Below the pieces are notes generated by a model, which saw only the letters and a list, made by a program, of their open reading frames with translations, was not told the DNA's origin and did not search any database. Of a stretch of DNA of 64,000 bases, positions 34,339-44,319 are shown piece after piece; position 1 is the stretch's first letter, and each line of letters starts with the position of its first letter. The DNA lies in contig NC_089584.1 in assembly GCF_019320115.1 (NCBI RefSeq), forward strand, positions 76,818,791 through 76,882,790, given 5' to 3'. The position numbers and the translations under genes were made by a program. Source of the stretch: Miscanthus floridulus (Eukaryota; Streptophyta; Magnoliopsida; Poales; Poaceae).

Positions 34339-36014
34339 ATGGCGGGCTCAAGCGATACGACTCACTTTGGCTCACTGGAGTTTCCTGCACTCCCACCTAT
34401 TGGGATGCGGGTTCCACCCATCTTTGAGCCATCCCAAGCTTTCCTCTTTGGAAGCCCGGACTTCATCGCTGACTGGCTCGGCGTACTACACCTCCACGAG
34501 GAGGCACTCGTTCCAATGCCTGTCGAAGGGGCACCCTCCATCGGCTCTGGGACGCACAATGACTTCAACGATGAGGCATCTACGCTTCATTCTGAGCAAA
34601 CTCTCTACTCAAACCCCATTGTGAGTAATGTGCATACTTTTATTTACTCTCTATTTACTATCTCCTACCGATTATCTAGAGGGATCATATTGACCGCACC
34701 GCGAACACCGTACCGATCGGTTCCCCTATGGCCTCGCGTCCCTCGTGGATGTGTGCGTTCGGGGGCTCTAAAGGACGCTGGCGCCATCCCCTCTCATATC
34801 TGAATTTGTGGGAATGGCGAGCTATGCTCCTGCCCCTTTCCACGAACTCCTGAATGACGAGGGTGAGAGCGACGACTCCAGCATCGGTGATATGGCACCT
34901 AGCCACCGTCTATCCTAGGAGTGCGCTATGGTGGATGCTCCAAGACAGCCACCGGTGGTTGCGGAGTCTGTGTAGACTCACAACCCTCCAGACCTGTGTG
35001 TGGGGCCCTCGCATTTGAGCAAGAGCACCCCAAGGAGCTACGACAATGGCGGCAAAACCAGCCGCCGCCTGTGCCGGCACGCTTGGTGCAGCACATTTCG
35101 CCGCATGCATGTGACCCGGTCGACGGCGCCCGGGGTCACGCCCGCCAGGTCCAACACAACATCATGAACAAGGGGAACAATCCCCCATAGTTCACTTGGG
35201 CTAGCCAGAATATCGCTGCTGTGGCAATGCTTCTGCGCGGCATTCCTGAGCCCATCGACCCCCAGGAGTGGGTGGTCTACTAGAACCTCTGGGTGCTGGT
35301 AGAAGCCGCCACTATTTAATAGGTGGAAAGCTCTGCATCATGACTCCAACACATGCCCTCTCTCCCCACTGGGAGAGTGGGGACACGCTAGATGGATCAC
35401 TCCATCCGCTCACCGCTACAACCGCCAAGTGTGGCTCGGGAGGCAGCGGCCGCGCCGCGGTTCGACATGGCACCTGCTCTACACCGACAGCTGGTATGCG
35501 AATGGCCCGGTCTACACCAAGATGCTCACAACGTCATCAGCAACTGGCATCAGGCCTGAATGATGATGACATCCACCGGGCAGCGATGAGGGTAGGCGAC
35601 ATGGGTCCCGGCTGAACCATCGAGGGGAGCGGTGAAACATGCCCCAGGCATGGTCGTTGGCTAGACGATCGGAGTCCTAGCCCTGAGGGCCCGGGACCAC
35701 GGGCCTTTGACCGGTGTATCTAGAGAGCGCCGTTCCCACAATGCTTCCGATCGCCCACCAACATCGCCAAGTACATAGGGGAGACAAACCCTGGTATTTG
35801 TCTCAAAGATTTCTAGCTCGCTTGCCGAGTCGAAGGGGTGGATGATGACTATTTCATCATTCAGTATCTCCCCATCTGCATGGGGGAACATGTTTAGGCA
35901 TGGCCTGAATTCCTCCCGCATGACAACATCCGCGATTGGATGGACCTCATGTGGGTCTTCATCAAAAATTTCCAGGGGACGTATGTCCGCCTTGGTAACT
36001 CCTAGGACCTCAAG
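34339..36014 (+). pseudogene. Z gag, heavily decayed
   Basis: ATG at 34339 opens MAGSSDTTHFGSLEFPALPPIG, a typical short leader of RIRE2-like gag. The frame later breaks repeatedly. Recognisable capsid pieces are AMLLRGIPEPIDPQEWVV near 35220-35280 and, near the end, VFIKNFQGTYVRLGNS followed by DLKS (35955-36014), a well-conserved capsid segment in Tat elements. Directly after DLKS the sequence changes to 3' LTR, so the rest of gag and all of pol are deleted. At least ten stops are present. Confidence 0.75.
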
Positions 36015-36327
36015 AGCCGCTAGGTTCAAACCACAAGCACACGCTCGAACACGTAGCTCATAGCGAGGCTCCCATCACTCTTGGCCCTTCTGACCGGAGT
36101 CTGACCAGACCTCTTGTACCCCCATCTTTCTCCTTCTCGTTCATAACCCCACTGCAAACTTCGAGCACCTGGGCTCAGGAATAAAGTCACCGACCGACTC
36201 AAACTGGACATAGGGCACGTTGCCTAAACCAGTATAAACCCTATGTCATTGAGTGCTAGACCACCTCTGATCACAATGTATGGCAAAACTACAAATATTT
36301 ACGTATTGGTCACTTTCTGCACCGACA
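36015..36327 (+). mobile_element. Z 3' LTR, 5'-truncated
   Basis: It matches the last 310 bp of the Z 5' LTR (from about 33945 to 34258), ending CACCGACA. The 5' part of this LTR was removed by the same deletion that fused gag to the LTR; GCCGC at the junction suggests microhomology. Confidence 0.88.
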
Positions 36328-37238
36328 CCTTCTGCCTTAGGCGTGCCAATTAAAGGGCGACCATTAATCCTCTATACAGTAGCCATGCCGACTTCATTAG
36401 GCGCTCTTTTGGCACAAACCAATGATGCAGGGAAAGAAGTCTCCCTATATTATTTAAGCCGCACCCTATATGGGGCAGAGTGCAATTACCCGAATTTAGA
36501 AAAAATATGCTTGACACTTGTATTTGCAGCACAAAAGCTTCGCCATTACATGCTAGAACATATAGTACATCTTGTCTTGAGAGCTGATCCACTCAGACAT
36601 ATTTTAAATAAAATGACATTATCTGGTAGATTGGCTAAGTGGGCGATGTTCCTTTCACAATTTGATATTGTGTTCATGCCTCAAAAAGCCATTAAAGGTC
36701 AATCTTTGGCTAATTTTCTAGCCGCACATCCCATACCTGATGACTTTCCCATTGATGATGATCTGCTAGATGAGGTAGTATTCACCATTACAATGTCCAA
36801 TCCTGCATGGCAAATGTATTTTGATGGTGCTTGCTAGAAATCAGGAGCAGGCGTAGGGGTCGTGTTTGTCACACTGGACAAAGCAATACTTCCATATTCC
36901 TTCACATTAACTTCAGCGGTTTCAAATAATGCTGTTGAATATGAGGCTCTAATTATCGGGCTTGAAATGGCTCACAATAAGGGTCTAAACACACTCTTTG
37001 TATATGGAGACACTCAATTAATAATTAACCAAATGTTGGGAATAAATACGGTAAAAAAGCAAGTTTTTTTGCCATATTTTTGGAAAGCAAAAGAACTAAT
37101 GGCTATGTATGCTAATTTGAAAATTCAGCATGTTGTAAGAAGTCAAAATGAGTAAGCAGATGCATTGGCAAGCTTAGCTGCTAGCATGTCACTAAATCCA
37201 TATCAAACTGTGAACGTTCACATAGAGGAATGAAGAGT
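36328..37238 (+). pseudogene. W RNase H and second, archaeal-type RNase H
   Basis: The first domain (36340-36720) has LYTVAMPTSLGALLAQTND, KEVSLYYLSRTL, NYPNLEKICLTLVFAAQKLRHYM and the connection KMTLSGRLAKWAMFLSQFDI, a Ty3 RNase H in which the first catalytic Asp position reads Val/Ala. The second domain (36790-37200) starts MYFDGAC and continues TSAVSNNAVEYEALIIGLEMA, VYGDTQLIINQ and DALASLA, with D-E-D catalytic residues visible. This duplicated RNase H defines the Tat lineage. Ambers occur at 36835 and near 37153. Coding is cut at the U insertion. Confidence 0.9.
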
Positions 37239-37243
37239 CCTCC

Positions 37244-39504
37244 TATAGGGTCGAGATGGCGACTAGAGGGGGGGGTGTGAATAGTTGTTTCTAAAACTTA
37301 ATCGCGTCAGCTAACCGAAACAAGTGCGGAATTAAATCTATCGGTCTAGCCAAGACTACACTGCTCTATCTATGTTCTCTAGCACCTTGCAAAGATCCTA
37401 ATTAAGCAACAAAGGTGTTGGGCTAGCTAGAGCTCACCTAATCAATTCTAGAAGGAAGGTCACACAAACCTATGCCACTAGTACTTTAACCAATGGGGAG
37501 CTCCTACACATGCTAGTAAGCAAAAGCACAAAGCCACCTAAGTTCACTAGCAATGCTCAATAACAAGGCTACACAAGCCAAATTATAGAGCGCAAGTTAC
37601 TTAGTTACATAAACTAAGCAATGTGAATAACAAGTTTACACACACCAAATTAGCCACGCAAGGGAGCTACTTCTATGCTACACAAGCTAAAAGGTAACTA
37701 GCAAGCTACACAAGCTAACTAATTACAAGAGCAACTACACAAGCATAATGTATATGAAAGTAATACAAGCTTATGTTGCATGGAAAGCAAATCACCGAGA
37801 AGATGATGAAGACAATGTTTACACGGTGATTTTCTCCCAAGGTTCAGTGCTTGCCAACACACTACGTCCCCGTTGAGACAAGCTCCAAGGTTGTTGTTGG
37901 TCCTCTTACTAGTTGTGACTCGCAAGTCACACTCTCCCACATGGAGTGCTTACCACAAGCTCTAGCACTTGGCCTGGCCAGACCACTTGTCGCCCTTCGC
38001 GTCTCGCTCTACTAGAGTTGCACTTCACGACTCCCGTGGGGTGAGCACAATGCCCCTCACAAAGCTCTTCTTCGGAGCACCGCACAAGCTTCTTGCGGGC
38101 TTCGACGAAGACCACCACCAAGCCATCTAGGAGGTGGCAACCTCCAAGAGTAACAAGCACCACCGGCTTGCAACTCGATCACCTAGTGCCACTCGATGCA
38201 ACCTCATGATGCAATCGCACTAGAATCGCTCTCTCACACAATCGAATGATCACTATCAAGTATATGTGAGATGGAGGGCTCCCAAGCACTCACAAGCATG
38301 GACACAAAGTCCCCCGAGGTGCTCAGCCCAAACCATGGTTGAGACCACCTTCTATTTATAGCCCCGTGGGCTAAACTAGCCGTTACCCATTCACTTGGCA
38401 AATTTTGGGATGGCCAGATGCTCCGGTCAGATCGACCGGACGCACCCTACCAGTGTTCGGTTGCTCTACGTCATCCACGTGTCGCTCTTTGTTCAACCGG
38501 AGCCACCCGATCTCAACAGTTAAGTTGTGATCGGACGCTGCACAGTGAATGACCGGACGCTACTACGCCTGAGTCCGGTTGTTTCCAAAGAGCTCCCCCG
38601 AGGCTCTATTTTGTGATTAGACGCATCCAGTCCACCATGACCAGACGCAGACCAGCGTCCCATTAGTTCTATGTCTGTGCACCCAACTCCAGCGGTGCCT
38701 ACGTCACCATACGTCAGCACTGACCGGACGTAGACCCTAAGCATCCGGTCACTCTTCACGCCAGTGTCCGGTCACAAGACTGAGACCGCGTGCTCATTGC
38801 TACCACTGACCGGATGTGCCGGTCTTGCCGAGGCTAGCGTCCGATCAGTTCTACAAAACCCTATCTTTTTTGTACAAGGCACCAGTGGCACCATCGGATT
38901 GTCCACACTCTACGGGCGGACACTCTGCCGGTGAAGTTTTGAACCCTTCTCGCCTCTGTTTCATCACCGAGTTGATCCACATCAACTTCAAACTTCATCT
39001 CCTTTGTAAATGTGCCAACACCACCAAGTGTACACCTCCATGTGTATGTGTGTTAGCATTTTCACAATCATTTTCCAAAGGATTAGCCACTCAACTTGCC
39101 ACGCCACTCGATCCTAGTGACGATGCAAAGTTAGATCACTCGAGTGGCACTAGATGACTGATATGCAAACAAGTTTGCCCCTCTTGATATTATAGCCATC
39201 TATCCTAAACCTGGTCATAAACTTCTCTACACACCTATGACCGGTGAAATGAAATGCCCTAGGTTATACCTTTGCCTTGCGTATTACATTCCATCTCCTC
39301 CAATGTCGATGCAACACATGCACCAACATGATCAATAATGATATGATCCACTTCATATCATCACGTGATCATATTGGTTCATCAATCTTGACTTCACTTG
39401 CTTTTCACTGTTGCCTTCATCCATCGGCGCCAAGTCTTGCTCAAGCTTCACCGCCCGTGGTCCATCGCTCCAAAGCCTTCGACTTGCCCTTCACGCTTAC
39501 AACC
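37244..39504 (-). mobile_element. U left LTR, part 1
   Basis: It matches the right LTR from 37738/47791 onward. The outermost 490 bp (37244-37737) are absent from the right LTR. A minus-strand TATA box lies at 38353-38360. A cluster of GACCGGACG/CGTCCGGTC-type motifs spans 38411-38846. Short ORFs here are not genes. Confidence 0.88.
38353..38360 (-). promoter_or_regulatory. TATA box in the U left LTR
   Basis: Minus-strand TATAAATA in CTATAAATAGAAGG, preserved at 48352-48359 in the right LTR. Confidence 0.6.
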
Positions 39505-39913
39505 TGTGGGGGTATGGCCCTTGGTATCCACAAGACAAGACATGGGCTACACCATCAGAGGTGGCCCAGCCCACAAGATCAAGGCGTGCACAGCGCTACT
39601 CGGCGTGCACCGCAAGATATTGTATAGTACCAAATAGGCTACTTTCCTTGTAACCCTACCCCTCTAGACTATATAAGGAGAGGTAGGGGTCCCCTAGTGG
39701 ACAAGATACATACATCTGCAATGATCCATACATCTCAATGCAATACATCAGAACACAGGATGTAGGTATTATGTCATACCAATGGTTGAACCTGTCTAAA
39801 TCTTGTGTCTTGGTGCTTGTATTATCATCTCGCTCCTGATCTCGCTCTCCTCTATGACAAATCTACCATCATAGGATACCCCTCTGTGGACTGCTGAGCA
39901 TCTTTTGTCGACA
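39505..39913 (+). mobile_element. V LTR1
   Basis: A 409-bp LTR with TATATAA at 39670-39676. It ends GTCGACA just before the primer site. Confidence 0.9.
39670..39676 (+). promoter_or_regulatory. TATA box of V LTR1
   Basis: TATATAA in GACTATATAAGGAGAGG; the same box is at 40544-40550 (LTR2) and 43818-43824 (LTR3). Its retention in all three supports a real promoter element. Confidence 0.7.
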
Positions 39914-40378
39914 GTTGGCACGCCTGGTTGGGCCACCGATCAACTGGTCAGACATCACCAGCGATGTCGGGGACTCCTCGCTCCTCGGTGCTCAATCATC
40001 GCCAGCGATGCTGGGGACTCCTCGGTGCTCCCTTGGTGGTCGGATCTTGCTACGTCTTGTTGGTGTGCTATCAAGTTGCTCCATGCTGTTCGGATCAGGG
40101 TGCTGACCTTGGACAGCACATCTGGGGTCTTGATACGCGCATGTCAGATGACATCAGCAAAGCTTTCAGACTTCTTTTTCTTTGACCCAGCTACAAGATC
40201 CATTCTTCATCTTCTAGCAGGCTTGGGGACTAAGTGGGCACACTTCACCTTGTGGTGAATGTGCTTGTTCTCATCTTGAGGCTACGACTGGGGACTGGCT
40301 GCCTGCTTGGCTGGTTTTCTACTTTCTGACCCAGGCACCACATGACTACGTCACCTACTGTCAGGCTCGGGGACTAGC
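39914..40378 (+). mobile_element. V first interior: deletion derivative
   Basis: This 465-bp piece has a primer site (TTGGCACGCCTGGTTGGGC), about two minisatellite units (39955-40030), the common 3' UTR and a PPT (40366-40378). All of gag and pol are missing. Everything after the first 40 bp is homologous to 43240-43652 of the second interior. Confidence 0.85.
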
Positions 40379-40768
40379 TATGGGGGTATGGCCCTTGATA
40401 TACACAAGACAAGACATGGGCTGCACCATCAGAGGTGGCCCAGCCCACAAGATCATGGCATGCACGGCGCTGCTCAGCGTGCACCGCAAGCTATTGTATA
40501 ATACCAAATAGGATACTTTCCTTGTAACCCTGCCCCTCTAGAGTATATAAGGAGAGGCAGGGGTCTCCTAGTGGACAGATCGATACATCTCAATGCAATA
40601 CATCAGAACACAGGATGTAGGTATTACGTCATACTGATGGCCGAACCTATCTAAATCTTATGTCTTGGTGCTTGTATTACCATCTCGCTCCTGATCTTGC
40701 TCACCTCTATGACAAATCTACCATCGTGGGATACCCCTCGATGGACTACCGAGCATCTTTTGTCGACA
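40379..40768 (+). mobile_element. V LTR2 (middle)
   Basis: A 390-bp LTR shared by the two interiors, starting TATGGGGG (TG mutated to TA) and ending GTCGACA, followed by a primer-site-like GTTGGCGCGCTATG. Confidence 0.88.
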
Positions 40769-41160
40769 GTTGGCGCGCTATGTAGGGGAGTGCGTGGTGT
40801 TTCTTTGTCGAACAAGATGGCTTTTTCCGCAAGCTCTTTGTCCCTTTCGTAGCCTAGCCAGATCTTCACGGTTGAATCCATCTCGTGGGTCATCAATGCT
40901 GAAGGAGTCAGAGAGTTCCTCGAGCCAGCGCAGATCGGTTCTACGCTGACCACCCCCACACCTGCAACTGTAGATCCGATCTTGGAACCACTTCTAAGGT
41001 CGCCTTCATCTATTGGAGGCTGTTCGGGAAACTCTAGGGGTTACGGCTTTACCCTTCGGGTTCGCCAACACCGCCGCCACTTACCAACATGCCCTAATGG
41101 GCAAATTCATCAACCAGGTTGAAGACATCCATCCTCTCGCTGACTAGATAGCGCCATACA
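40769..41160 (+). pseudogene. V gag leader and RT fragment
   Basis: Near 40808 an ATG starts MAFSASSLSLS, then after an amber FTVESISWVINAEGVREFLEP, a RIRE2-like gag leader. By 41057 the sequence jumps to a 30-residue RT scrap, PFGFANTAATYQHALMGKFI, ending in a stop. So most of gag, protease and early RT are deleted, and RT after this motif is lost too. Confidence 0.65.
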
Positions 41161-41849
41161 TCGTCTACCAGACTTTCTATCTAACGCTAAGTCATGCTTT
41201 AATATTTTTCTAAATATTCTCCAGTCTCCATATATCGCCGCAATGTTTCTCTGAACTGTTTTCTCCATGTTTGCTCTCCAAACAATTTTCTAAACCCCCG
41301 AACAGTCCTATTGATGCTCGGATGCCTCCAAAGACGACCCTGTCTCCGGCTCCTCCCTACACATGCACGAGCATCTGCCCTCTGCGTTATGCGTGGTCGG
41401 CAGCGGATCCTTAGTGACGCTTGTTCTTCCTACATGTGTATGGGCTCCACACTCCGCATTATGGTTAACAGGGTAGCTAGGGCTGGAGACTCAGCTACAC
41501 ACTAACTGTTCGGGCGGTTTATATTAAATACATCTTCGCTCCAACTGATCGCCAAGCTACATACACTTTTTTTTTCTCTGGAGTTCATATATCTTTACAT
41601 CATGTACTACCCGTTCTACATGTTTGTATTGCAGGATCATCATCCAGGTGATCGGATCACCTGGTGCTCGGGCTTCTCCACTGATCAACTAGTCAGACCG
41701 CTCAGTTCATGGACTCCATCGCTGACCAGTTGATTGGACTATTCGTCGATCGCTTCTACTCAATGCTCATTTCGCTGCCGACCAGTTGACCAGACTGTTC
41801 ATCGCTCGTGCTTCATCGTCAGCTACACCGGGGACTCCTCAGTGCTTGG
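41161..41849 (+). other. V untranslated segment before the minisatellite
   Basis: No recognisable coding sequence. Repeated phrases such as GACCAGTTGAC/GATCAACTGGTC appear at 41680-41800, partly self-complementary, and lead into the minisatellite. Confidence 0.45.
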
Positions 41850-43330
41850 TTTCTTCGTGCTCGAGGTGTAAGTGGGCACACTTCACCGCACGGACGTCGC
41901 TAGCTACGCCGGGGACTCCTCAGTCCTCAGACCTCGCTAGCTACGCTAGGGACTCCTTAGTCCTCGGACCTCGCCAGCTTCGCCTGAGACTCCTTAATGC
42001 TCGAACATCGCCGCCTATGCCGAGGACTCCTCGGTGCTCGATCATCGCCAGCGGTGCTAGGGACTCCTCGCTCCTCGGCACTTGGACATCGCCAGCTTCA
42101 CCGAAGACTCCTCGGTGCTCGGACATCGCCGCCTACGTCGGGGACTCCTCGGTGCTCGGTCATCGCCAGCGACATTGGGGACTCCTCGGTGCTCGGACAT
42201 CGCCGCCTAGACCGGGGACTCCTCAGTGCTCGGTCATTGCCAGCGACATCGGGACTCCTTGCTCCTCAGTGCTCGGACATTGCCAGCGACGCCGAGGACT
42301 CCTCGGTGCTCAGACATCTCCAGCGATGCTAGGGACTCCTCACTCCTTGGTGCTCGGCCATTGCCAGTGATGCTAGGGACTCCTCGCTCCTTGGTGCTCA
42401 GTCATCACCAGCAACGCCAGGGACTCCTCGCTCCTCGGTGCTCGGTCATCGCTAGCGATGCCAGGGACTCCTCGCTCCTCGGTGCTCGGACATCACCAGC
42501 GACATCGGGGACTCCTCACTCCTCGGTGCTCGGACATCACCAGCGATGTCGGGGACTCCCCGCTCCTCGGTGCTCGGTCATCACCAGTGATGTCTGGGAC
42601 TCCTCGCTCCTCGGTGCTCAGTCATCGCCAGCGACATCGGGGACTCCTTGCTCCTTGGTGCTCGGACATGACCAGCGATGCTGGGGACTCCTCGCTCCTT
42701 GGTGCTCGGTCATCGTAAGCGACGCCGGGGACTCCTTGCTCCTCGGTGCTCGGTCATCGCTAGCGACGCCGGGGACTCCTCGCTCCTCGATGCTTAGACA
42801 TTGCCAGCAACACCGAGGACTCCTCGCTCCTCAGTGCTCAGACATCACTAGCGACGCCGAGGACTCCTCGATCCTTGGTGCTCGGTCATCGCCAGCAACG
42901 CCGGGGACTCCTCGCTCCTCGATGCTCGGTCATCGCAAGTGACACCGGGGACTCCTCGCTGCTTGGTGCTCGGTCATCGCCAGCGACGCCGGAGACTCCT
43001 TGCTCCTCGGTGCTCAGACATTACCAGCGACACTGGGGACTCCTCGCTCCTTGGTGCTCGGACATCGCCAACGACACCAGGGACTCCCCGCTCCTAGGTG
43101 CTCAGTCATCGCCAGCAACGTCGGGGACTCCATGCTCCTCGGTGCTCAGTCATCTCTAGCGACATCGGGGACTCCTCGCTCCTCAGTGCTCGGTCATTGC
43201 CAGCAACGCCGAGGACTCCTCGCTCCATGGTGCTCGGTCATCACCAGCGATGCCGGGGACTCCTTGCTCCTCGGTGCTCGGACATCGCTAGCTATGCCGG
43301 GGACTCCTCGGTGCTCGGATCTTGCTACGT
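41850..43330 (+). repeat. 37/44-bp minisatellite in the V 3' UTR, about 33 units
   Basis: Units contain GGGGACTCCTCG, CTCCTCGGTGCTCGG and ACATCGCCAGCGACGCC-like segments. The first roughly 9 units (to about 42240) lack CGCTCCT and are 37 bp (for example 42140 to 42177); later units are 44 bp (42507, 42551, 42595). Because 44 is not a multiple of 3, each forward frame reads all phases in turn, and long ORFs exist in all three frames. It lies between pol remnants and the PPT, the place where Tat elements are known to carry tandem repeats. Confidence 0.92.
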
Positions 43331-43652
43331 CTCATCGGTGTGCTATCAAGCTACTCCATGCTGTTCGGATTAGGGTGCTGATCTTGTGCAGCATGTCTGG
43401 GGTCTTGATACGCACATGTCAGACAACGTCGGTAAGCTTTCAGACTTCTTTTTCTTTGACCCTGCTACAAGATTCATTCTTCATCTTCTAGTAGGCTCAG
43501 GGACTAAGTGGGCACACTTCACCTTGCAGTGAATGTGCTTGTTCTCATCTCGTGGCTATGCCCGGGGATTGGCTGCCTGCTTGGCTGGTCTTCTACTTTC
43601 TAACCCTAGCACCACATGACTACGTCACCTACTATCAGGCTCAGGGACTAGC

Positions 43653-44061
43653 TGTGGGGGTATGGCCCCCGGTATCCACAAGACAAGATATGATACACAC
43701 CATTAGAGGTGGCCTAGCCCACAAGATCAAGGCATGCACGGCACTGCTTGGCGTGCACTGCAAGATATTGTATAGTACCAAATAGGTTACTTTCCTTGTA
43801 ACCCTACCCCTCCAGACTATATAAGGAGAGGTAGGGGTCCCCTAGCGGATAAGATACATACATCTGCAACGATCCATACATCTCAATGCAATACATCAGA
43901 ACATAAGATGTAGGTATTACACCATACTAATGGCCGAACCTTTCTAAATCTTGTGTCTTGGTGCTTGTATTACCATCTCACTCTTGATCTCGCTCACCTC
44001 TACGACAAATCTACCATCATGGGATACCCCTCGGTGGATCGCCAAGCATCTTTTGTTGACA
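43653..44061 (+). mobile_element. V LTR3
   Basis: A 409-bp LTR with TATATAA at 43818-43824. It ends GTTGACA and is followed by the right target copy CAACT. Confidence 0.9.
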
Positions 44062-44319
44062 CAACTAGTCCATCAAGCCAAGTTATGTCTTGATCTTTTG
44101 CACCTTGATCACATGACTCAATGTCATGTCTCATGTGCAATAAGCTCCTTCATTATCACATGTGTGAGCTTTGCAACATCTCTACGCCATTTTCACTTTC
44201 ATGGCATATGTTGCTCACACACATGTACCTGTGGACTAATCACCTGTGTATCTCATATAAACATAATTAGTCCACCAAGGTTGTCACTCAATTATCAAAA
44301 CTACACAAAGGACCTTTCA
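44062..44319 (-). mobile_element. U left LTR, part 2
   Basis: It resumes the U LTR after V and matches 49495-49750. It ends (minus-strand start) TGAAAGGTCC next to the PPT at 44321-44334. Confidence 0.9.

Larger units (their letters stand above)
9056..36327 (+). mobile_element. Element Z: gag-only relic inserted in W pol, hosting Y
   Basis: Its pieces are a split 5' LTR (9056-9181 and 33123-34258), a primer binding site, degraded gag (34339-36014) and a 313-bp 3' LTR remnant (36015-36327). It interrupts W between the end of RT connection and RNase H. The flanks show no clean target duplication, and about 20 bp of W pol seem lost at the left edge, so the left terminus was probably eroded by deletion. 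The gag and primer-site types suggest another Tat relative. Confidence 0.75.
39505..44061 (+). mobile_element. Element V: RIRE2-like Tat element with three LTRs
   Basis: LTRs lie at 39505-39913, 40379-40768 and 43653-44061; interiors are 39914-40378 and 40769-43652. Imperfect target duplications CAACC (39500-39504) and CAACT (44062-44066) flank only the whole array. The intact target in the right U LTR (near 49494) reads CAACC. LTRs start TGTGGGGGTATGG and end GTCGACA or GTTGACA. PPTs before LTR2 and LTR3 are CTCGGGGACTAGC and CTCAGGGACTAGC. Coding content is minimal. LTR1 and LTR3 differ by roughly 8%. Confidence 0.88.

Noticed and set aside
42226..42942. 238-codon ORF with Ser/Leu/Gly-rich repeats as a protein gene
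   Set aside because: All three forward frames are open because of the 44-bp period; no start context or domain. Treated as a by-product of the repeat.
41850..43330. CRISPR-like array of regular repeats
   Set aside because: Units are contiguous with no unique spacers, lie in a plant retrotransposon 3' UTR, and change size from 37 to 44 bp. It is a minisatellite.
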